Source: Anastrepha obliqua
Lineage: Eukaryota; Arthropoda; Insecta; Diptera; Tephritidae
NCBI RefSeq assembly: GCF_027943255.1
Contig: NC_072894.1
Location: 56,981,601-57,045,600, forward strand
Direction: 5' to 3'
Length of the DNA: 64,000 nucleotides
Both the position numbers and the translations under genes were made by a program. The notes under the pieces are model-generated. The model saw nothing but the letters and a program-made list of their open reading frames with translations, did not search any database and was not told where the DNA came from. Numbering within the stretch: position 1 is the stretch's first letter; each line of letters starts with the position of its first letter. Shown piece after piece: positions 1 to 11,120 of this stretch.

Positions 1-345
1 ACCGGAAATTGAAGCCCGTGATATCCACAACATTTGGTTTTAACAAGACGGTACTGCTGGCCATACAGCCTTTGAAACAGCGGATTTACTGCGTCGTCGT
101 TACAATTTATCTCTGGCCTCATACCAGTGGATTGGCCGCCAAGATCGTAAGACCTTTCAGCTTTTATTTATGGGGGTTTGTAAAATCTAAATGTTTTATG
201 GATAAACCAGCTTCTATTGAGGCGTTGAAAGTCAACATTATTAAAGTTATTCTCGAGATACCGCCCGAAGTCTTCCAGCGAATTGCAACTCATTCCAAAT
301 AGGTGTTTATGGATGGACGAATAACATACATATTTGGTAGGGATT
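1..345 (+). pseudogene. DUF4817-type transposase, C-terminal relic
   Basis: The last third of an insect Tc1/mariner-superfamily transposase of the type that carries a DUF4817 helix-turn-helix. From base 20 one frame reads ARDIHNIWF, a stop at 41-43, then QDGTAGHTAFETADLLRR. This is the block that normally reads WFQQDGATCHTA and holds the second catalytic aspartate, which is kept. Another frame, entered by about base 186, reads DKPASIEAL and NIIKVILEIPPEVFQRI, the usual helical tail. The window edge removes the rest. The stop and the frame change make it dead. Family assignment is from remembered motifs. Confidence 0.75.
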
Positions 346-429
346 ATCTGGGATGGCGCAAATTTTCATTCTTTCATTTTTGACACCACATAACACTTAT
401 TATTATTATTATCAGAAAATTTAGCACTG

Positions 430-840
430 CCACCTGAAAAACTCAGCAACTTACCCGAAGGACCCGGGATCTGTCATGGTTTGGGCAGTTATTAGTGCCA
501 AATGCAAAACGCCTTTATGTTTCATATCCCCAAAAATGATTAGCATCAAGTATATAGAACTTCTAGATGAAGTAACTTTGTTTGATGCTAATTTCGAAGA
601 GGAGTGAGTTTTCCAGCATAACAATGCAGCTGTTCATGCTTCGAAAGCAATAAAAGAGTTTTTGGCTGCGAAAAAGATGCAAAAGATGCCCTGACCTTAA
701 CTTAATCGCAAATGTATGGCCAATACTTTCTCAATCGGTTTTCAAAACTCGATGATAGTTTGATAGCGCTAAAAGTCTTAGAAGTGCGATTAATGTCAAA
801 TGGTCAAAAATTTATTAAAATATTATAAAAAATGCTGAAT
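430..840 (+). pseudogene. Tc1-like transposase relic
   Basis: Catalytic-domain remnant of a Tc1-type DNA transposase. The conceptual frame gives GPGSVMVWAVISAK, the strand that follows the first catalytic acid. It then gives YIELLDEVTLFD, FQHNNAAVHASKAIKEF (family form QQDNAPVHxS) and, after a shift, CPDLNLIANVW (family form SPDLNPIENVW). The second catalytic aspartate reads as asparagine (HNN), and there are stops and at least one frameshift. No terminal repeats are visible. Confidence 0.7.
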
Positions 841-1407
841 AAAATTGATTCCTCGACGACTTCAATCGATACCTCGATGACTTCAAATTACTGAGCCCCA
901 AATTATGGATAAACTAACTCCAAGAATTATATCTGTTTACTTAAAATAGAATAATATTTTTCTTATATAGACTTTACTTTTCTTAATAATCAATTTAAGT
1001 TTCGTGAAATGTGTGCATATTTCTGGATATTTTTGAAACATTTATTATAAGTTTAAATATTAAAAACATACATTTGGTCTTGTAATTTTTTAGTGTGACG
1101 TATAACACTTAGTCCAGGGTAGAAGGGTATTGAAAACTGGTGAAATCGATCAATAGGTAATGACCACCTTCCGCAAAACGGCAAATTTTCAAAAAAATAT
1201 AAACCTGATATCACTTTTATAAATTATGCAAAAATAAGTAAGGTGCAATATGGACCAGCACACACTTTTGGGTAAATGCGTGTATTTCGATAACGAATCG
1301 TGCTCATGTAATGTTATAAGCTATCATTTTAGCATTATTATGAGCTGTTTGATTCCAAATATTAATGGCCAAATGAAATAAAATTTTATTAAAATATGCG
1401 TGAATGG
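840..1407. other. AT-rich stretch, nothing recognised
   Basis: AT-rich sequence between a Tc1 relic and the first SINE copy. I see no gene, terminal repeat or RNA signal in it. Confidence 0.6.
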
Positions 1408-1705
1408 GCGCCGTAACCGAATAGATGGTGCGTGACTACCATTCGGAAGTGCACAGGTTCGAATCTCCTGACATGAAACACTAAGTGATAATAGAAATGT
1501 TTTCTAATAACGGTCGCCTATCGGCTGGCAATGGCCAACCTCCGAGTGTATGACATTTCTGCCATAAAAAAGTTTCTTCTTAAAGATGGTTCGACGTCGG
1601 CTTAAAAATGTAGGTCTCCCCCTTTGAGGAACAACAGCAAAACGCACGCCAAAAATAGAAGGACGAGCTCGGCCGAAAATCCAAAAAATGCGCAAGCATT
1701 GGAGC
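1408..1705 (+). repeat. tRNA-derived SINE, copy A
   Basis: First of six copies of one SINE family. The head carries an A-box-like segment (GTAACCGAATAGATGG) and a clean B-box (GGTTCGAATCTCC at about 1457), the internal promoter of RNA polymerase III. The body has the landmarks shared by all copies: CGGTCGCC, the GGCAATGGCCAACCTCCGAG run, TTTCTGCCAT, a GTCGGCTTAAAA segment, TGTAGGTC and a GAGCTCGGCC tail. This copy is diverged and has small insertions. It encodes nothing and would depend on LINE machinery to move. Confidence 0.85.
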
Positions 1706-2555
1706 ATACATACAAGTATATATGTATACGTATATATGAAGCCCTTCCGGACTCAATTTAGCACTTGCTTTCTAGTAACGCGGGCATCAAATCTAAAGCA
1801 TTTTGAAACTCGTCACGTCATATTACAGCTTTTGCAAATTGGAAATTATGAGTCAAAAGCAAAGCACATTTTAAGTCAAAGCATTAATGAAATTGTACGA
1901 AGTGGTTTGAAAGTTACGTATGTTGGTGATTTTCCTTTCGTTAAAGGATTTTGTTATTTTTATTAAAGCTATTACTTAAGTTCAACACTTTTTAGGATAC
2001 AAATTAAAATAATACTTTAGAATTAAACACACATACATACACATACATATATATGCAGCAAGAAGAAACTCTGTTGCTGTGTCTGACATTGAATCAAACA
2101 AGTTTTCATGTGGGAAAACATGGCATAAAGAAAAAGGAAAACATTAATTTCTATATGGGTGTGTATGCAGGTAGACACGATTGTTTGTAAGCACTGGTTG
2201 TGGGAGAGCAAACAACCCAGATAAAATTGTATGAACACACTTTTTCTTGGTAGCGAGAAGGCAGTTAGTCATTTACTTTATTTATATACTTACATACATG
2301 CTTACTTAAGTACAAACGAACGCAAATAAGCAAAGCTTTATTTATATGTACATACATATTTACGATGCGTAAGTACATTTCAATGTCTATAGAAAGTCAA
2401 GTAAATAATTTTACTTTATATTAACGATTTTGTTTTCAAGCTCGTATCTCGGGGCTCGTTAATTACTTAGGATATTAAGAACATCAAACTTCAATAAAAC
2501 ATCATATATACCCAACTCTATACGAGTATATAGTATGTATGTACACAATGGTCTA
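1706..2555. other. AT-rich stretch with a short TACA-type microsatellite
   Basis: AT-rich non-coding DNA. An (ACAT)n-like run lies at about 2028-2056. Open frames of up to 92 codons here show no protein-like motif and I leave them out. Confidence 0.5.
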
Positions 2556-2960
2556 GGTGGCCACCATAGCCGAATGGGTTGGTGCGTGACTACCATTCGG
2601 AATTCACAGAGAGAACGTAGGGGTGGCCGCCGTAGCCGAATAAGTTCGTGCGTCACTACCATTCGGAATTCACATAGAAGAGGATGTAGGTTCGAATCTC
2701 GGTGAAAGATCAAAATGAAGAAAAAATTGTTTTCTAATAGCGGTCGCCCCTCGGCAGGCAATGGCAAACCTCCGAGTGTATTTCTGCCATGAAAAAGCTC
2801 CTCATAAAAATATCTGCCGTTCGGAGTCGGTTTAAAATTGTAGGTCCCTCCATTTACGTACGCCACAAATAGGAGGAGGAGCTCGGCCAAACACCCAAAA
2901 AAGAGTGTACATGCCAATTATATATATATTTATACATTCATATATATATATATATATAAT
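2556..2960 (+). repeat. tRNA-derived SINE, copy B with duplicated head
   Basis: A full SINE starts at about 2625 with GGTGGCCGCCGTAGCCG. Its B-box GGTTCGAATCTCGG is near 2690, followed by the standard body and a tail that runs into (TA)n at 2915-2958. Directly upstream, 2556-2624 is a second, partial head that repeats the A-box region and the following ACTACCATTCGGAATTC segment, then joins the next head without a body. The structure is a head-to-head-plus-body dimer. The two heads differ at several sites, so the duplication is not brand new or arose between different copies. Confidence 0.88.
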
Positions 2961-3685
2961 GGTCTATCTTTCTCTTTTATTTAAGATCTAGAATGTAGAA
3001 TATTAATAAATTAAAATGCACGCATTTGCATTTTGCTACTCGCGAAACCAACCACTTTCCTGACTGACTCAATCATCTCCGGCCCTGAAAGATGTTATGA
3101 AGACATTGAAAAGATCGAAACCGAAATTATAAGTAGAGGATGTATCACAATTATAACTCTAGGCGCCCGACTTTTAATTTTAAACTTCTGCTGCAGTCCA
3201 TTCTTGGAAAGGAGCGTATTGATATTCCGTGCAATTTCCAATTAGGCAACCTAGTGAAAGGCAAACTGCCCCAATTAAAAAAAACTTTAAATATCTTAAA
3301 ATTAAACTTGAAAAGCCATAAAATATTTTCCATATAGCAAGTCAACTCAATTCTGAATTCCTCAATGATGGTGATCTGGAAAAAATGTTTCAGGCAAATG
3401 CCCCAAAAACAATGTGATCATGACATATAGTTCAATTTAGGACCGATAATTTTCGTTTAGTTTTTTGTCATTAGTTTGCGAGCACAGGTTTTTGTAATTG
3501 GCAACACTGTCAAGCGAATCTCTATATAAACACGAAGTTATATGAAGTAAATCAGAAAAGTTTTTATTTCACTGATAAAGTTGATATTGATTGAGGTTTC
3601 GTGCAAAAATGTTTAATCATTCTCATTAGGCATAAACTACTACGGTAAATTGATAACATATGAACTGATTAGCTCTTGGAAAACG
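2961..3685. other. Non-coding stretch, nothing recognised
   Basis: Short overlapping open frames near 3033-3345 occur on both strands and show no family motif. No repeat boundary was found. Confidence 0.5.
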
Positions 3686-3689
3686 AAGG

Positions 3690-3790
3690 TTAATGCTGAA
3701 AAGCCAACATTATTAAAGTTTTTCACGAGCTACCGACCGAGATCCTCAACCGAGTCATTCAAAACTATTGTTTAAGGATGGATAATTAAA
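3690..3790 (+). pseudogene. DUF4817-type transposase, C-terminal scrap
   Basis: About 33 codons that read NIIKVFHELPTEILNRVIQ and then LRMDN, matching the tail of the transposase relic at 1-345 (NIIKVILEIPPEVFQRI). Nothing else of the element is visible around it. Confidence 0.6.
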
Positions 3791-4039
3791 AAGGAATTAT
3801 CTTTAATTTTGTTTCATGCCCAATAGATTTGAGTTCCCGTTGTTTAATTTCAATTTAAAATCAGACAGCTCTAAATTGATAATCCTTTGCTGGATGCAGG
3901 TTCTGCACGAATCATGAAGTGAATCGCTGATGCAATGATGTATGCAATTTTCATAAAGAGCAATGGTCAGGTATTGGACGCTGCAGAACTGCAAAGTATT
4001 TTATGACAAGCCCGAACAGAAAACTGTCGCACTTTCTTC

Positions 4040-4335
4040 TAAAGCTTGGAAGAAAAGGCGTTTGGTGGATGATCGGTATAATTACAGGACACAACCCATG
4101 GGGTCAGCATATTACCACCATTGGAATCATTGAGGACCCTATATGCCTGCCGCGCTTGGAGGAGGCATTTTTTCTGTGACTGTCCGGCATTTGCTAGAGC
4201 AAGGCTGCGAATTTTGTGTTCCGATGCCATGAGAATGATTAAAATTCGTTCTCTCAAACTGTAAAATATTTTCAGATTTACCAAGACATTAGGAAAGATC
4301 TCACAGGTCTAACTACCTCTATTTCTCTTTCTGTT
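4040..4335 (+). pseudogene. LINE C-terminal region relic (I/Jockey type)
   Basis: The region after RNase H in I- and Jockey-type non-LTR retrotransposons. The frame gives VGVITGHNPWGQHITTIGI and then EDPIC, LEEAFF and a diverged C/H zinc-motif segment, ending in MRMIKIRSL. The family normally reads lxGxltGHxxxxxHLxxlGi...CRxCxEExExxxHxLCxCP. Stops and a frameshift break it. A pyrimidine-rich 3' stretch follows. Confidence 0.65.
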
Positions 4336-5160
4336 CTATCTTTTTCCTTCTGTTACTTCTCGCCTTTCCTCCTTAAATATCCACCCTTTCACTTTCCAGA
4401 GCTTGAAATATACTGGATTTTTTAGCCTGAGTGTTTTAGGAGTTCTCAAATCTCTCGGTGCTTTGTGGTTCGACTTTTCAAATTTCAATGACACCCACAT
4501 AAACTTCATAGAAAATTGAGAAAAATGCATCGAATTTGTATCTGAATTTTGCACTTTTTACTTTGAATTTTAACAAAACTTTCGAGTACGTAGTTCGCAC
4601 ATCGTCTCCCTCCTCGAAGCCCTCTATATGGGTATACATATATTGCAATAAATTCCATTTACTCCATTATATTCTATTTTCGTCGAACTCTTTATTTTCT
4701 CTTCCAAAGCTCATTAATCAACAAAAGCAAAATACATGCAAATACATATAACGCAGAAGTATTCAATGTAGCATTTTCCGCACTTCACACATAATTTCCA
4801 GACACATTAAAATGGAAATTTTACGCAGACAGCGCCAGCAAAAATATCATAAGCCCCTACACCTCCGTGGCAGTAATTTTTTTTTTTTCATAGCCGCGCA
4901 AAGAGCATCCAATTACAAAACAATCTTTTAACAGCATCCAAACAAAGCGACGGACTGAGTAAAGCAAAGTGTGAAAATCAAGGGGAAAATGCAATAGAAA
5001 ACAAATAGGGAAGTGTTAAACACGGTCCGGAGGAAAATTTAATTTAGGCTGAAATCAAACAAGCTCATAGATAATAGTGGAATTATAGTTTGTAGCAACG
5101 AACGGACGGACTGAAATTTAGTATTAACATAATAGTCTTACGCTAATATATATAAATCGA
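4336..5160. other. Non-coding stretch, nothing recognised
   Basis: AT-rich sequence with a T tract at about 4878-4888. No gene or repeat end is recognised. Confidence 0.5.
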
Positions 5161-5164
5161 GATA

Positions 5165-5505
5165 TCACTATGTTTTTCTTTTTTTATTTGAAAATTGGCG
5201 TTGCGTGGGAGGTACGCCTGGTTACTGACCAAATTCACCCTTCTTCAATAACAAACTACCTTGGATAAGGATTACTACATGCACCAAGTTTCAATAAAAC
5301 ATATACATTTTTGCTCTAGTTATTGCGCGCACTGACAAACGAATGAACATACATGATTAAATCAACTCCCCTCATTATTCTCAGCCTTTCGGTATATAGG
5401 TTAATGTCCATATTTATCTCAATTCCTTTATGCTGTTACAAATAATCGTCATGTGAACAAATTTAGTATACCCTTGTGCACAAAAGCGCGCGGGTATAAA
5501 AAACA
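5165..5505 (+). repeat. Uncharacterised dispersed repeat, copy 1
   Basis: This stretch is collinear with 55175-55405 plus 55730-55830, and its last 100 bases match 8733-8832 on the other strand. Shared landmarks are a TTACTGACC-AAATTCACCC segment, CAAACTACCTTG, TTTTTGCTC, ATCAACTCCCCTCAT and the end CCCTTGTGCACAAA...GCGGGTATAAAA. No open frame or terminal repeat shows its class. It could be the 3' end of a retroelement or a non-autonomous element. Confidence 0.6.
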
Positions 5506-6630
5506 CACAGTTTGTGCCAACATTGGAATTCGCGCTTTTTTACGTTTACAAAATGCCAAATAAACGGCAGACCTTTTTGCGCGCCTGTCAGCGCTTATTG
5601 TGTATGCGTATATGGAGCGGCAACCATAATCTTTGTCTCTCCTACAGAGACTGCTCAAATTAAGCACCCTTGCTGCACCCACACATTAAGTGGATTTATG
5701 TAGATTGAAGTGATGCCGCAGCGAAATAAGCAGGAAAGGCCCATTAAATATTTTCCAATTGCTTTCGATCTTTCATGACTTTTAAATGGATTTCTTGTTA
5801 GATATATTTGCTTAACAAGAAAGTACATACATATTTTCAATTTGTAACAATTTAAATGGTTTCTTAAAATAGACGGAATTCTAATATTTTATTGTATTTT
5901 CAAAATATATTGCATACCTAAGATATTTTGTTTAGGCTTTTCATTTCCACTCTTCTAAGATGTGGGCCTTTTTTCTATTTTACTAGCTGAAAACTCTTTT
6001 TGCTTGAAATGCCGTGACCAAAAAAAAAAAATAAAAGAAATATTGAACAAGCTTTCAGCGCCAAAGCAAACTGGGTATTCAATTAAAACTTTTGATAATT
6101 TCAGGTTCAGTGCCAAGATGTTGGATATACGTACACAATACAAACTATGTATGTACATAAAAAATTGTGCATGGATGCGATTTTTTGAGTCCACACTGTT
6201 TGTAAATTTTCGGTATATGCAACTTTGCGAAAACTTAAGACTACAGCAAAAACCACTACCTATAAAGAAAGTTCGCAGCTTAAATTACTGTTTGTTATTG
6301 CACCCGCCATTTACCCCCATCAAATCGGGAAGAGCGGGTCTTAGATTACTTTCCAATTATCAAAATATCGATTTCGTTTTGTGAATATTCTTTCTTCACT
6401 TACTTCGCGACTTAATTTTTCTCAATTGGTGTATTTTGGTGCCGAGGAATCAGATATAAAGAGTGATGTGAAAATACATTGATGGAAAACCATCAAATTC
6501 CGAAAAATTATGAATACTTTAGAAAAAAATTCAACGAGAAAAGCTATAGCAGAATGATGATGAAAAATAAAAAATAACTGAAAAATAACAATAAGAAATA
6601 TTAGTAATGCAGCTGAGAGAAATGGCTGTT
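5506..6630. other. Non-coding stretch, nothing recognised
   Basis: The longest open frame (5962-6384, plus strand, 140 codons) has no recognisable domain, AT-driven composition and no splice context. I do not call it a gene. Confidence 0.5.
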
Positions 6631-6830
6631 GAAGTATCCTATCTGTACCCTGTCAACATCATTTCAACTTAGATACTTCCATCAACTTTGGAAAATTAAA
6701 TGTGACTGACGAGGATGTCACTGTTGGCATAAATCAGCTAAAGTCATCCACTAATACTGGAGCTGATGGCCTATCGGTCGCCTTTAAGGCACATTTTCAA
6801 CATGTCGCTTTCTGATGAGTTTTTTAACTA
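6630..6830 (+). pseudogene. LINE reverse transcriptase, N-terminal scrap
   Basis: The frame reads FGKLNVTDEDVTVGINQLK and then STNTGADGLS, the conserved start of the non-LTR reverse transcriptase domain (usually vxxxixxLkxxKspGpDgi). A frame change and stops follow, after which the similarity ends. Confidence 0.65.
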
Positions 6831-6864
6831 TTTGAGTGCATAATCCAGGATAAAATATAGGTAT

Positions 6865-7588
6865 AGAGTAGGTCATGTAAAACTTGCTTCTTGAATCGGC
6901 TATAAAAAAACACTAATCAATATTTTTTTAAACTTTTTTTATTTTGAAAATTGAACATTGTCATTTACGAATGAAAAATAATATCGTTCAAATGACTGCC
7001 ACGACTGGCTTTACAGTAGGCCATTCGATCAACCCAATTTGTAAGTACATTTTCGATTGTTTGGGCTCCAATTTCATGAATGGCAACTTCGATTTCGTGT
7101 TTTAAAGCATCAATCGTCTCTGAATGATTCGCATAGCATTTGTCCTTAACGACTCCCCCCAAAAAATAGTCCAACAGGCGTAAACCACAGCTCCGAGGCG
7201 GCCAATTGATATCGCAATTTCGGCTGATTATTCGGTTTTCAAAAACGGTAGCCAAAAGTTCGAGTGTAACTTTGGCAGTGTAACAAGTTGCACCGTCCTG
7301 TTGAAACCAAATGTCGTCCATGTCATCCTTTTCAATTTTTGGAAACAAAAACTCGTTGAGCATGTCACGGTAACGCTCGCCATTTACTGTAACCGCGGAA
7401 GAAGAAGAAGACTCACCACTTTGGAAATTGGTTTTCAATATTTCCCAATTTTGTTCAAGCGTATAGCGTTCTATTTCGTAAATGTCAAACCTTTAAGTAA
7501 ATTATGAATACATTTGACATGTCATTTGTGTTACCATTCTCAAAAAAATAGGTGGTTCAAAAAGCAAACGCTATATGGCCCACCCTGT
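6865..7588 (-). mobile_element. Deletion-derived DUF4817-type DNA transposon, copy 1
   Basis: Bounded by imperfect terminal inverted repeats of about 30 bp: the left reads GAGTAGGTCATGTAAAACTT, the right read inward starts GGGTGGGCCATATAGCG, and both continue into TTGCTT(C/T)TTGAA. TA dinucleotides flank both ends. The interior encodes the C-terminal half of the transposase on the minus strand. A second copy with the same ends is at 52291-53180, and both have lost the N-terminal half of the gene. Confidence 0.8.
6965..7438 (-). pseudogene. DUF4817-type transposase, C-terminal half
   Basis: Open reading frame of 157 codons without internal stops. It reads AVTVNGERYRDMLNEFLFP, then DIWFQQDGATCYTAKVTLEL with the second catalytic aspartate intact, then INWPPRSCGLRLLDYFLGG, where the usual CDLTPLDYFLWG has decayed. 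The tail is IENVLTNWVDRMAYCKASRG. The helix-turn-helix and the first catalytic acid (SDEAHF) are absent, deleted just upstream of the GGEESSS-like junction at about 7405. It cannot be an active transposase. Confidence 0.8.
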
Positions 7589-7601
7589 ATAAACAGTTAA
7601 C

Positions 7602-7876
7602 GGCCGCCGTAGCCGAATGCGTTGGTGCATGAGTACAATTCCGGAATGCGTAGATTCGAAGCTCCGTGCATGAAACACCAAAATAATATAAAAAGTTTTT
7701 TCTAACAGCGATTTCCCCTCGGCAGGGAATGGGAAATTTTCGAGTGTATTCCTGCCAGAGAAAACTTCATATAACAAACCATTGACCGTTCGGAGTCGGC
7801 TTAAAACATTAGGTTCTTTCACTTGTGAAACAGTAACAAGACGCACACAACAAATATACAAAGGGTACGCACCAAT
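7602..7876 (+). repeat. tRNA-derived SINE, copy C
   Basis: Starts GGCCGCCGTAGCCGAATGCG, only about 13 bases after the end of the DNA transposon at 7588. The B-box is altered (GATTCGAAGCTCC). The body keeps CCCCTCGGCAGG, GAGTGTATT, GTTCGGAGTCGGCTTAAAA and AAGACGCACAC. It ends before the GAGCTCGGCC tail found in copy B. Confidence 0.82.
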
Positions 7877-8732
7877 CATTCATTTTCGACATTTTTTGTG
7901 ACATCCCCTTTAATTTTCACCACCCAAACAAATTCGAGCATTGGTTATGTAGAAGAGAATGAGTAACACCGTTCAAAAAAATTATCAAAAATCTGCGCAA
8001 ATTTTCAATTACTTTAAAGTAGCCAATTTCATACCAAATTGAATTTTCTACAAAACTGTGTACACTGAGTTATCCTAAAAGTTTTTTTGTTATGTTATGA
8101 ACTATATTTTTATGACAAAAAAAAAATTTATAAAAATCTTTACTGAATCGAAACGCCGCAATATATCGCCCAGGTATTATTGTATGTACCTTATGATCAA
8201 AAAGTACCAGGAAGGTGATGTTGACTGTTTTCTTCGCCAAGGCGTAGTGCGCCATAAGTATCTTCCATCGGCCGGAATTGAAGGCAAACAATTCCTGTTT
8301 TATCATTTTTTATAAATAATGGAGGCACATACATATAGTATTTCTATTATTTTTGTACAATAGAAAAGCTAGATTTATGCTAAAAATTAAGGTAAAGTAA
8401 TGTTCCATATTTTGTGGTAGCTGAAGGTAGCCAGTAAAATGTTTCGTTCACAAAACTGCACTCAGTGAGTGACTTAACTCATTTCTGAAAGTGATACAAC
8501 AAATAAATGGAGATCATACATTTCAATACGATACTTAACTGCAGTTAATTATCAGTGGAAATAGTCTGTTAGGCGGTGAAACTCACTTTTGATGAGCTCA
8601 ATGGCTATATGAATACAAAAAATGTCTTATTTTTAGCAACATTAATCCACAGGTGACTTACTAACTGCCTATTCACCCCGGCAAATACACAGTTAAGTGG
8701 GGTTGGATGCTGCCACTGGCACTAACTTTTTA
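7877..8732. other. Non-coding stretch, nothing recognised
   Basis: AT-rich DNA. Two overlapping antiparallel open frames at 8070-8315 show no known motif. Confidence 0.5.
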
Positions 8733-8832
8733 TACCCGCACAGCTGTGCACTATGATATTATAATTTTTTTTAAACAGCTGTTGCATATAACAGCATAAA
8801 GGTGTCGAGATAGAGGTAGACATATACTTACA
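8733..8832 (-). repeat. Uncharacterised dispersed repeat, copy 2 (3' part only)
   Basis: The reverse complement matches the last 100 bases of copy 1: CTCTATCTCGACACCTTTATG, GCTGTTA, then GTGCACAGCTGTGCGGGTATAAAA. In place of copy 1's ATACCC-TTGTGCACA it reads ATATCATAGTGCACA. Only this part of the repeat is present. Confidence 0.55.
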
Positions 8833-8835
8833 CAT

Positions 8836-9170
8836 GTGTGCAAAATAATAGTAGTGACGCTTCACCAAGTAAACATTTTTTGTTTAATTTTTTTTTTTAT
8901 GTGCTTAAAAAGTTTATTGCCTTCTATAACAAACAACATATAAAGCAAGGATCCAAACTTTATACACAATACCACAAAATTTAACAGATTTCCAAAAAAT
9001 TTGCAACTATTTATTCCAGATTTTTAGAAACATCCATTAATTATTAGTATAAGAAGTGATGCAAGCTTCAAGTGGCTCACAATATTCTCGTTGATTTTTA
9101 GCAATTTCTTTTTGCTCAGGTGTTGAGAATTTCCTTCCATATATGGGACCTCCGAACATGTGTCTTTTTT
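8836..9170 (-). mobile_element. Possible Tc1-like element end
   Basis: Begins with TGTGTGCAAAATAATAGTAG, a sequence resembling the terminal repeats of some Tc1-like elements. No matching right end was found. The minus strand beyond it encodes a short frame ending KEIAKNQREYCEPLEACITS that I cannot place in a family. The call rests on the end sequence alone. Confidence 0.3.
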
Positions 9171-10150
9171 TTATATATGGACGGAAATTATCAAAACCGT
9201 ATGCAAGAAAAAAGTTTCAAAAGCCAATGCCATTTTTGAGCGGCCTCAAACTTTTACTTTATTATACTAAAATTAAATGCAGCTCTTTAAACATTCTGAT
9301 AAACTGCCCTTTACTGATAAGCCAGCTATGATTTACGACATAGCCGCCAAGCAGACTCAGCGTGTTATTAGCAGCATAAGACTATTTGTAGTCACGCTTC
9401 AAAAAGTGTCACAAAGTTGTGCCAATAGGATTATATTCATCCATATACCGTCTGGCAAATATTTGTGTAAGCGCTAAATGCCATAAAATTTGTCTGCTAT
9501 AAAGCTAAAATTTTGACAATTTCTTTTTCATATCACTTTGCATTCAGAAAAAAATTCCTTTACTTTCAGACATGCTTTGAATAACAATTTTCAATTAATC
9601 ATTTGCTGCAATTCAGCCTTATATTGGCAGTACTGCGTCTACTATCGCACTTTTAAAATTTTACATAGACACGAACATATTCATTATTCATTTTTCTTAT
9701 AATCTTCATTCGTTGCTCAATAAAAATCACCTTCACTTTTTATGGCATCTTCGATTAACTTTACATTCTGCTATCCATGAAATTGCGGTCTGGCGTTGGC
9801 TGAGAGCTGCCAAACCAATATTCACCAGCTCGAGCTAAAATAACGGTGCACTTTTGTTGTGGGTGATAAAGGTGTCAATGATATTGACAGCTAGCGCATA
9901 ACAAAAATATATGCACGCGTTCATTGAAATTTCACGTATTTGGGTATTTAATGGCACTTTTCACTTTTGGAGCGTGAGCCTATTTTTTGAAATTTTCTTT
10001 AAAATTTTTCGTTTTTTTTTTTAGTTTTTTTCTTATTCTCTTCATAAGCTTTCAACCATCACTAACACACTCTGACTCACTACATACATACATATGTACG
10101 TATAGATTTTTTTGCTTCCTTTACACTTTTCTTTCGTCTAGTTATTTACT
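9171..10150. other. Non-coding stretch, nothing recognised
   Basis: No repeat landmark or protein-like frame. The stretch becomes T-rich at 9980-10060 just before the less AT-rich block. Confidence 0.5.
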
Positions 10151-11120
10151 TTCTAGAGATTTTATCGTTTGGCTTGTACGTGCCTTGGTTAACAACAAAT
10201 GCAAATTGGCGGTTGCAAGCAAATGGCACAAGCAGAATTTGCGGCAAATACAAAGATTCAAAAACGAGCGCTTCCTTAGTACTCACACTACTTTCCACCA
10301 CTCAGACAGACACGGTGCGTTATTCACCTGTGCTGTCAGTCACACTGTCACATTCACAGTCACTGTCACTGCCACTATCACTATGACTCGTCGGTCGTTC
10401 TGTTTCCGCAATGCAATTGGCATTTGACACGCAGTGCGTGGCTTATACAAATACACTACAAGTATACACGTGAATCATTTTGTTGCTATCTCCGTTGTCA
10501 CTGCCACACTGTGTGGGAAGGCAACACACTCGTTCAATTCGATTCAATTCAATACGAGTTGCGAAAACCAGATATTATAGATTCGACTGAGCGGCTTTAC
10601 TTAACTTGCTGGCATTCAAAGACGCTGTCGCACTGATACTGATTTCAATGCGTTCATTTTCCGACTTTCCACCAAGCTGCTTGGTTGTGTTTGTGTGTAT
10701 GCTTTTTCTGTCTGTGGGCCTTGTACTTGGTGCCGTGACAAGCAGCAACGATGAATGTAGCTTTGGCGTCGTCGATTACAGCACCAGCAACTCCATAAAA
10801 ACACGGAAGCAACTACGACAACGAAGAGACAGTGCTCGCTGTGAGAGGACATAATCCCTGCTGTTGCAGCGAGACCTACACCAACAGCTCGCTCAGCTAC
10901 CATGCGATTGGGGTCGGCGCACTGCCGAGCATAGCCGAGTGGAGTTGAACCGACTATTAGAGCGTCGCTTCCTGTGCTCATCTATAATTAGTTTTCGTGT
11001 ACGTCTGATTGTTTGTGTTGCCTTTGTTTATACTGCACCAGCAATGAGAGAGAATTTTGCGAGCGGTTGGTTGATTTATATTCACAATAATTTCGATGTT
11101 CCTCCTCTCAGCTGTGTGCT
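10150..11120. other. Less AT-rich, repeat-free block; candidate regulatory or untranslated region
   Basis: This interval stands out by eye as less AT-rich than its surroundings and has no transposon landmark. It holds a run of CACTGTCAC/CAGTCACTGTCAC-type short repeats at 10335-10385, several open frames on both strands (up to 121 codons on minus at 10981-10616) and short purine stretches such as GAGAGAG near 11045. None of the frames has a recognisable domain. A promoter with a 5' untranslated exon of a cellular gene is one explanation, but no splice donor, initiator or start codon can be assigned with confidence. Confidence 0.3.

Noticed and set aside
2023..2238. 71-codon minus-strand frame with cysteines
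   Set aside because: Its C-terminal codons come from an (ACAT)n microsatellite.
5962..6384. 140-codon plus-strand frame
   Set aside because: AT-driven composition, an overlapping antisense frame and no motif, conservation clue or splice site.
9987..10427. 146-codon plus-strand frame beginning with a hydrophobic stretch like a signal peptide
   Set aside because: The hydrophobic start is encoded by a T-rich tract, and the rest is simple CACTGTCA-like repeats.
10616..10981. 121-codon minus-strand frame (and overlapping plus frames) in the less AT-rich block
   Set aside because: No recognisable domain, several competing frames of equal length, and no splice or start context. Open frames are expected by chance at this composition.
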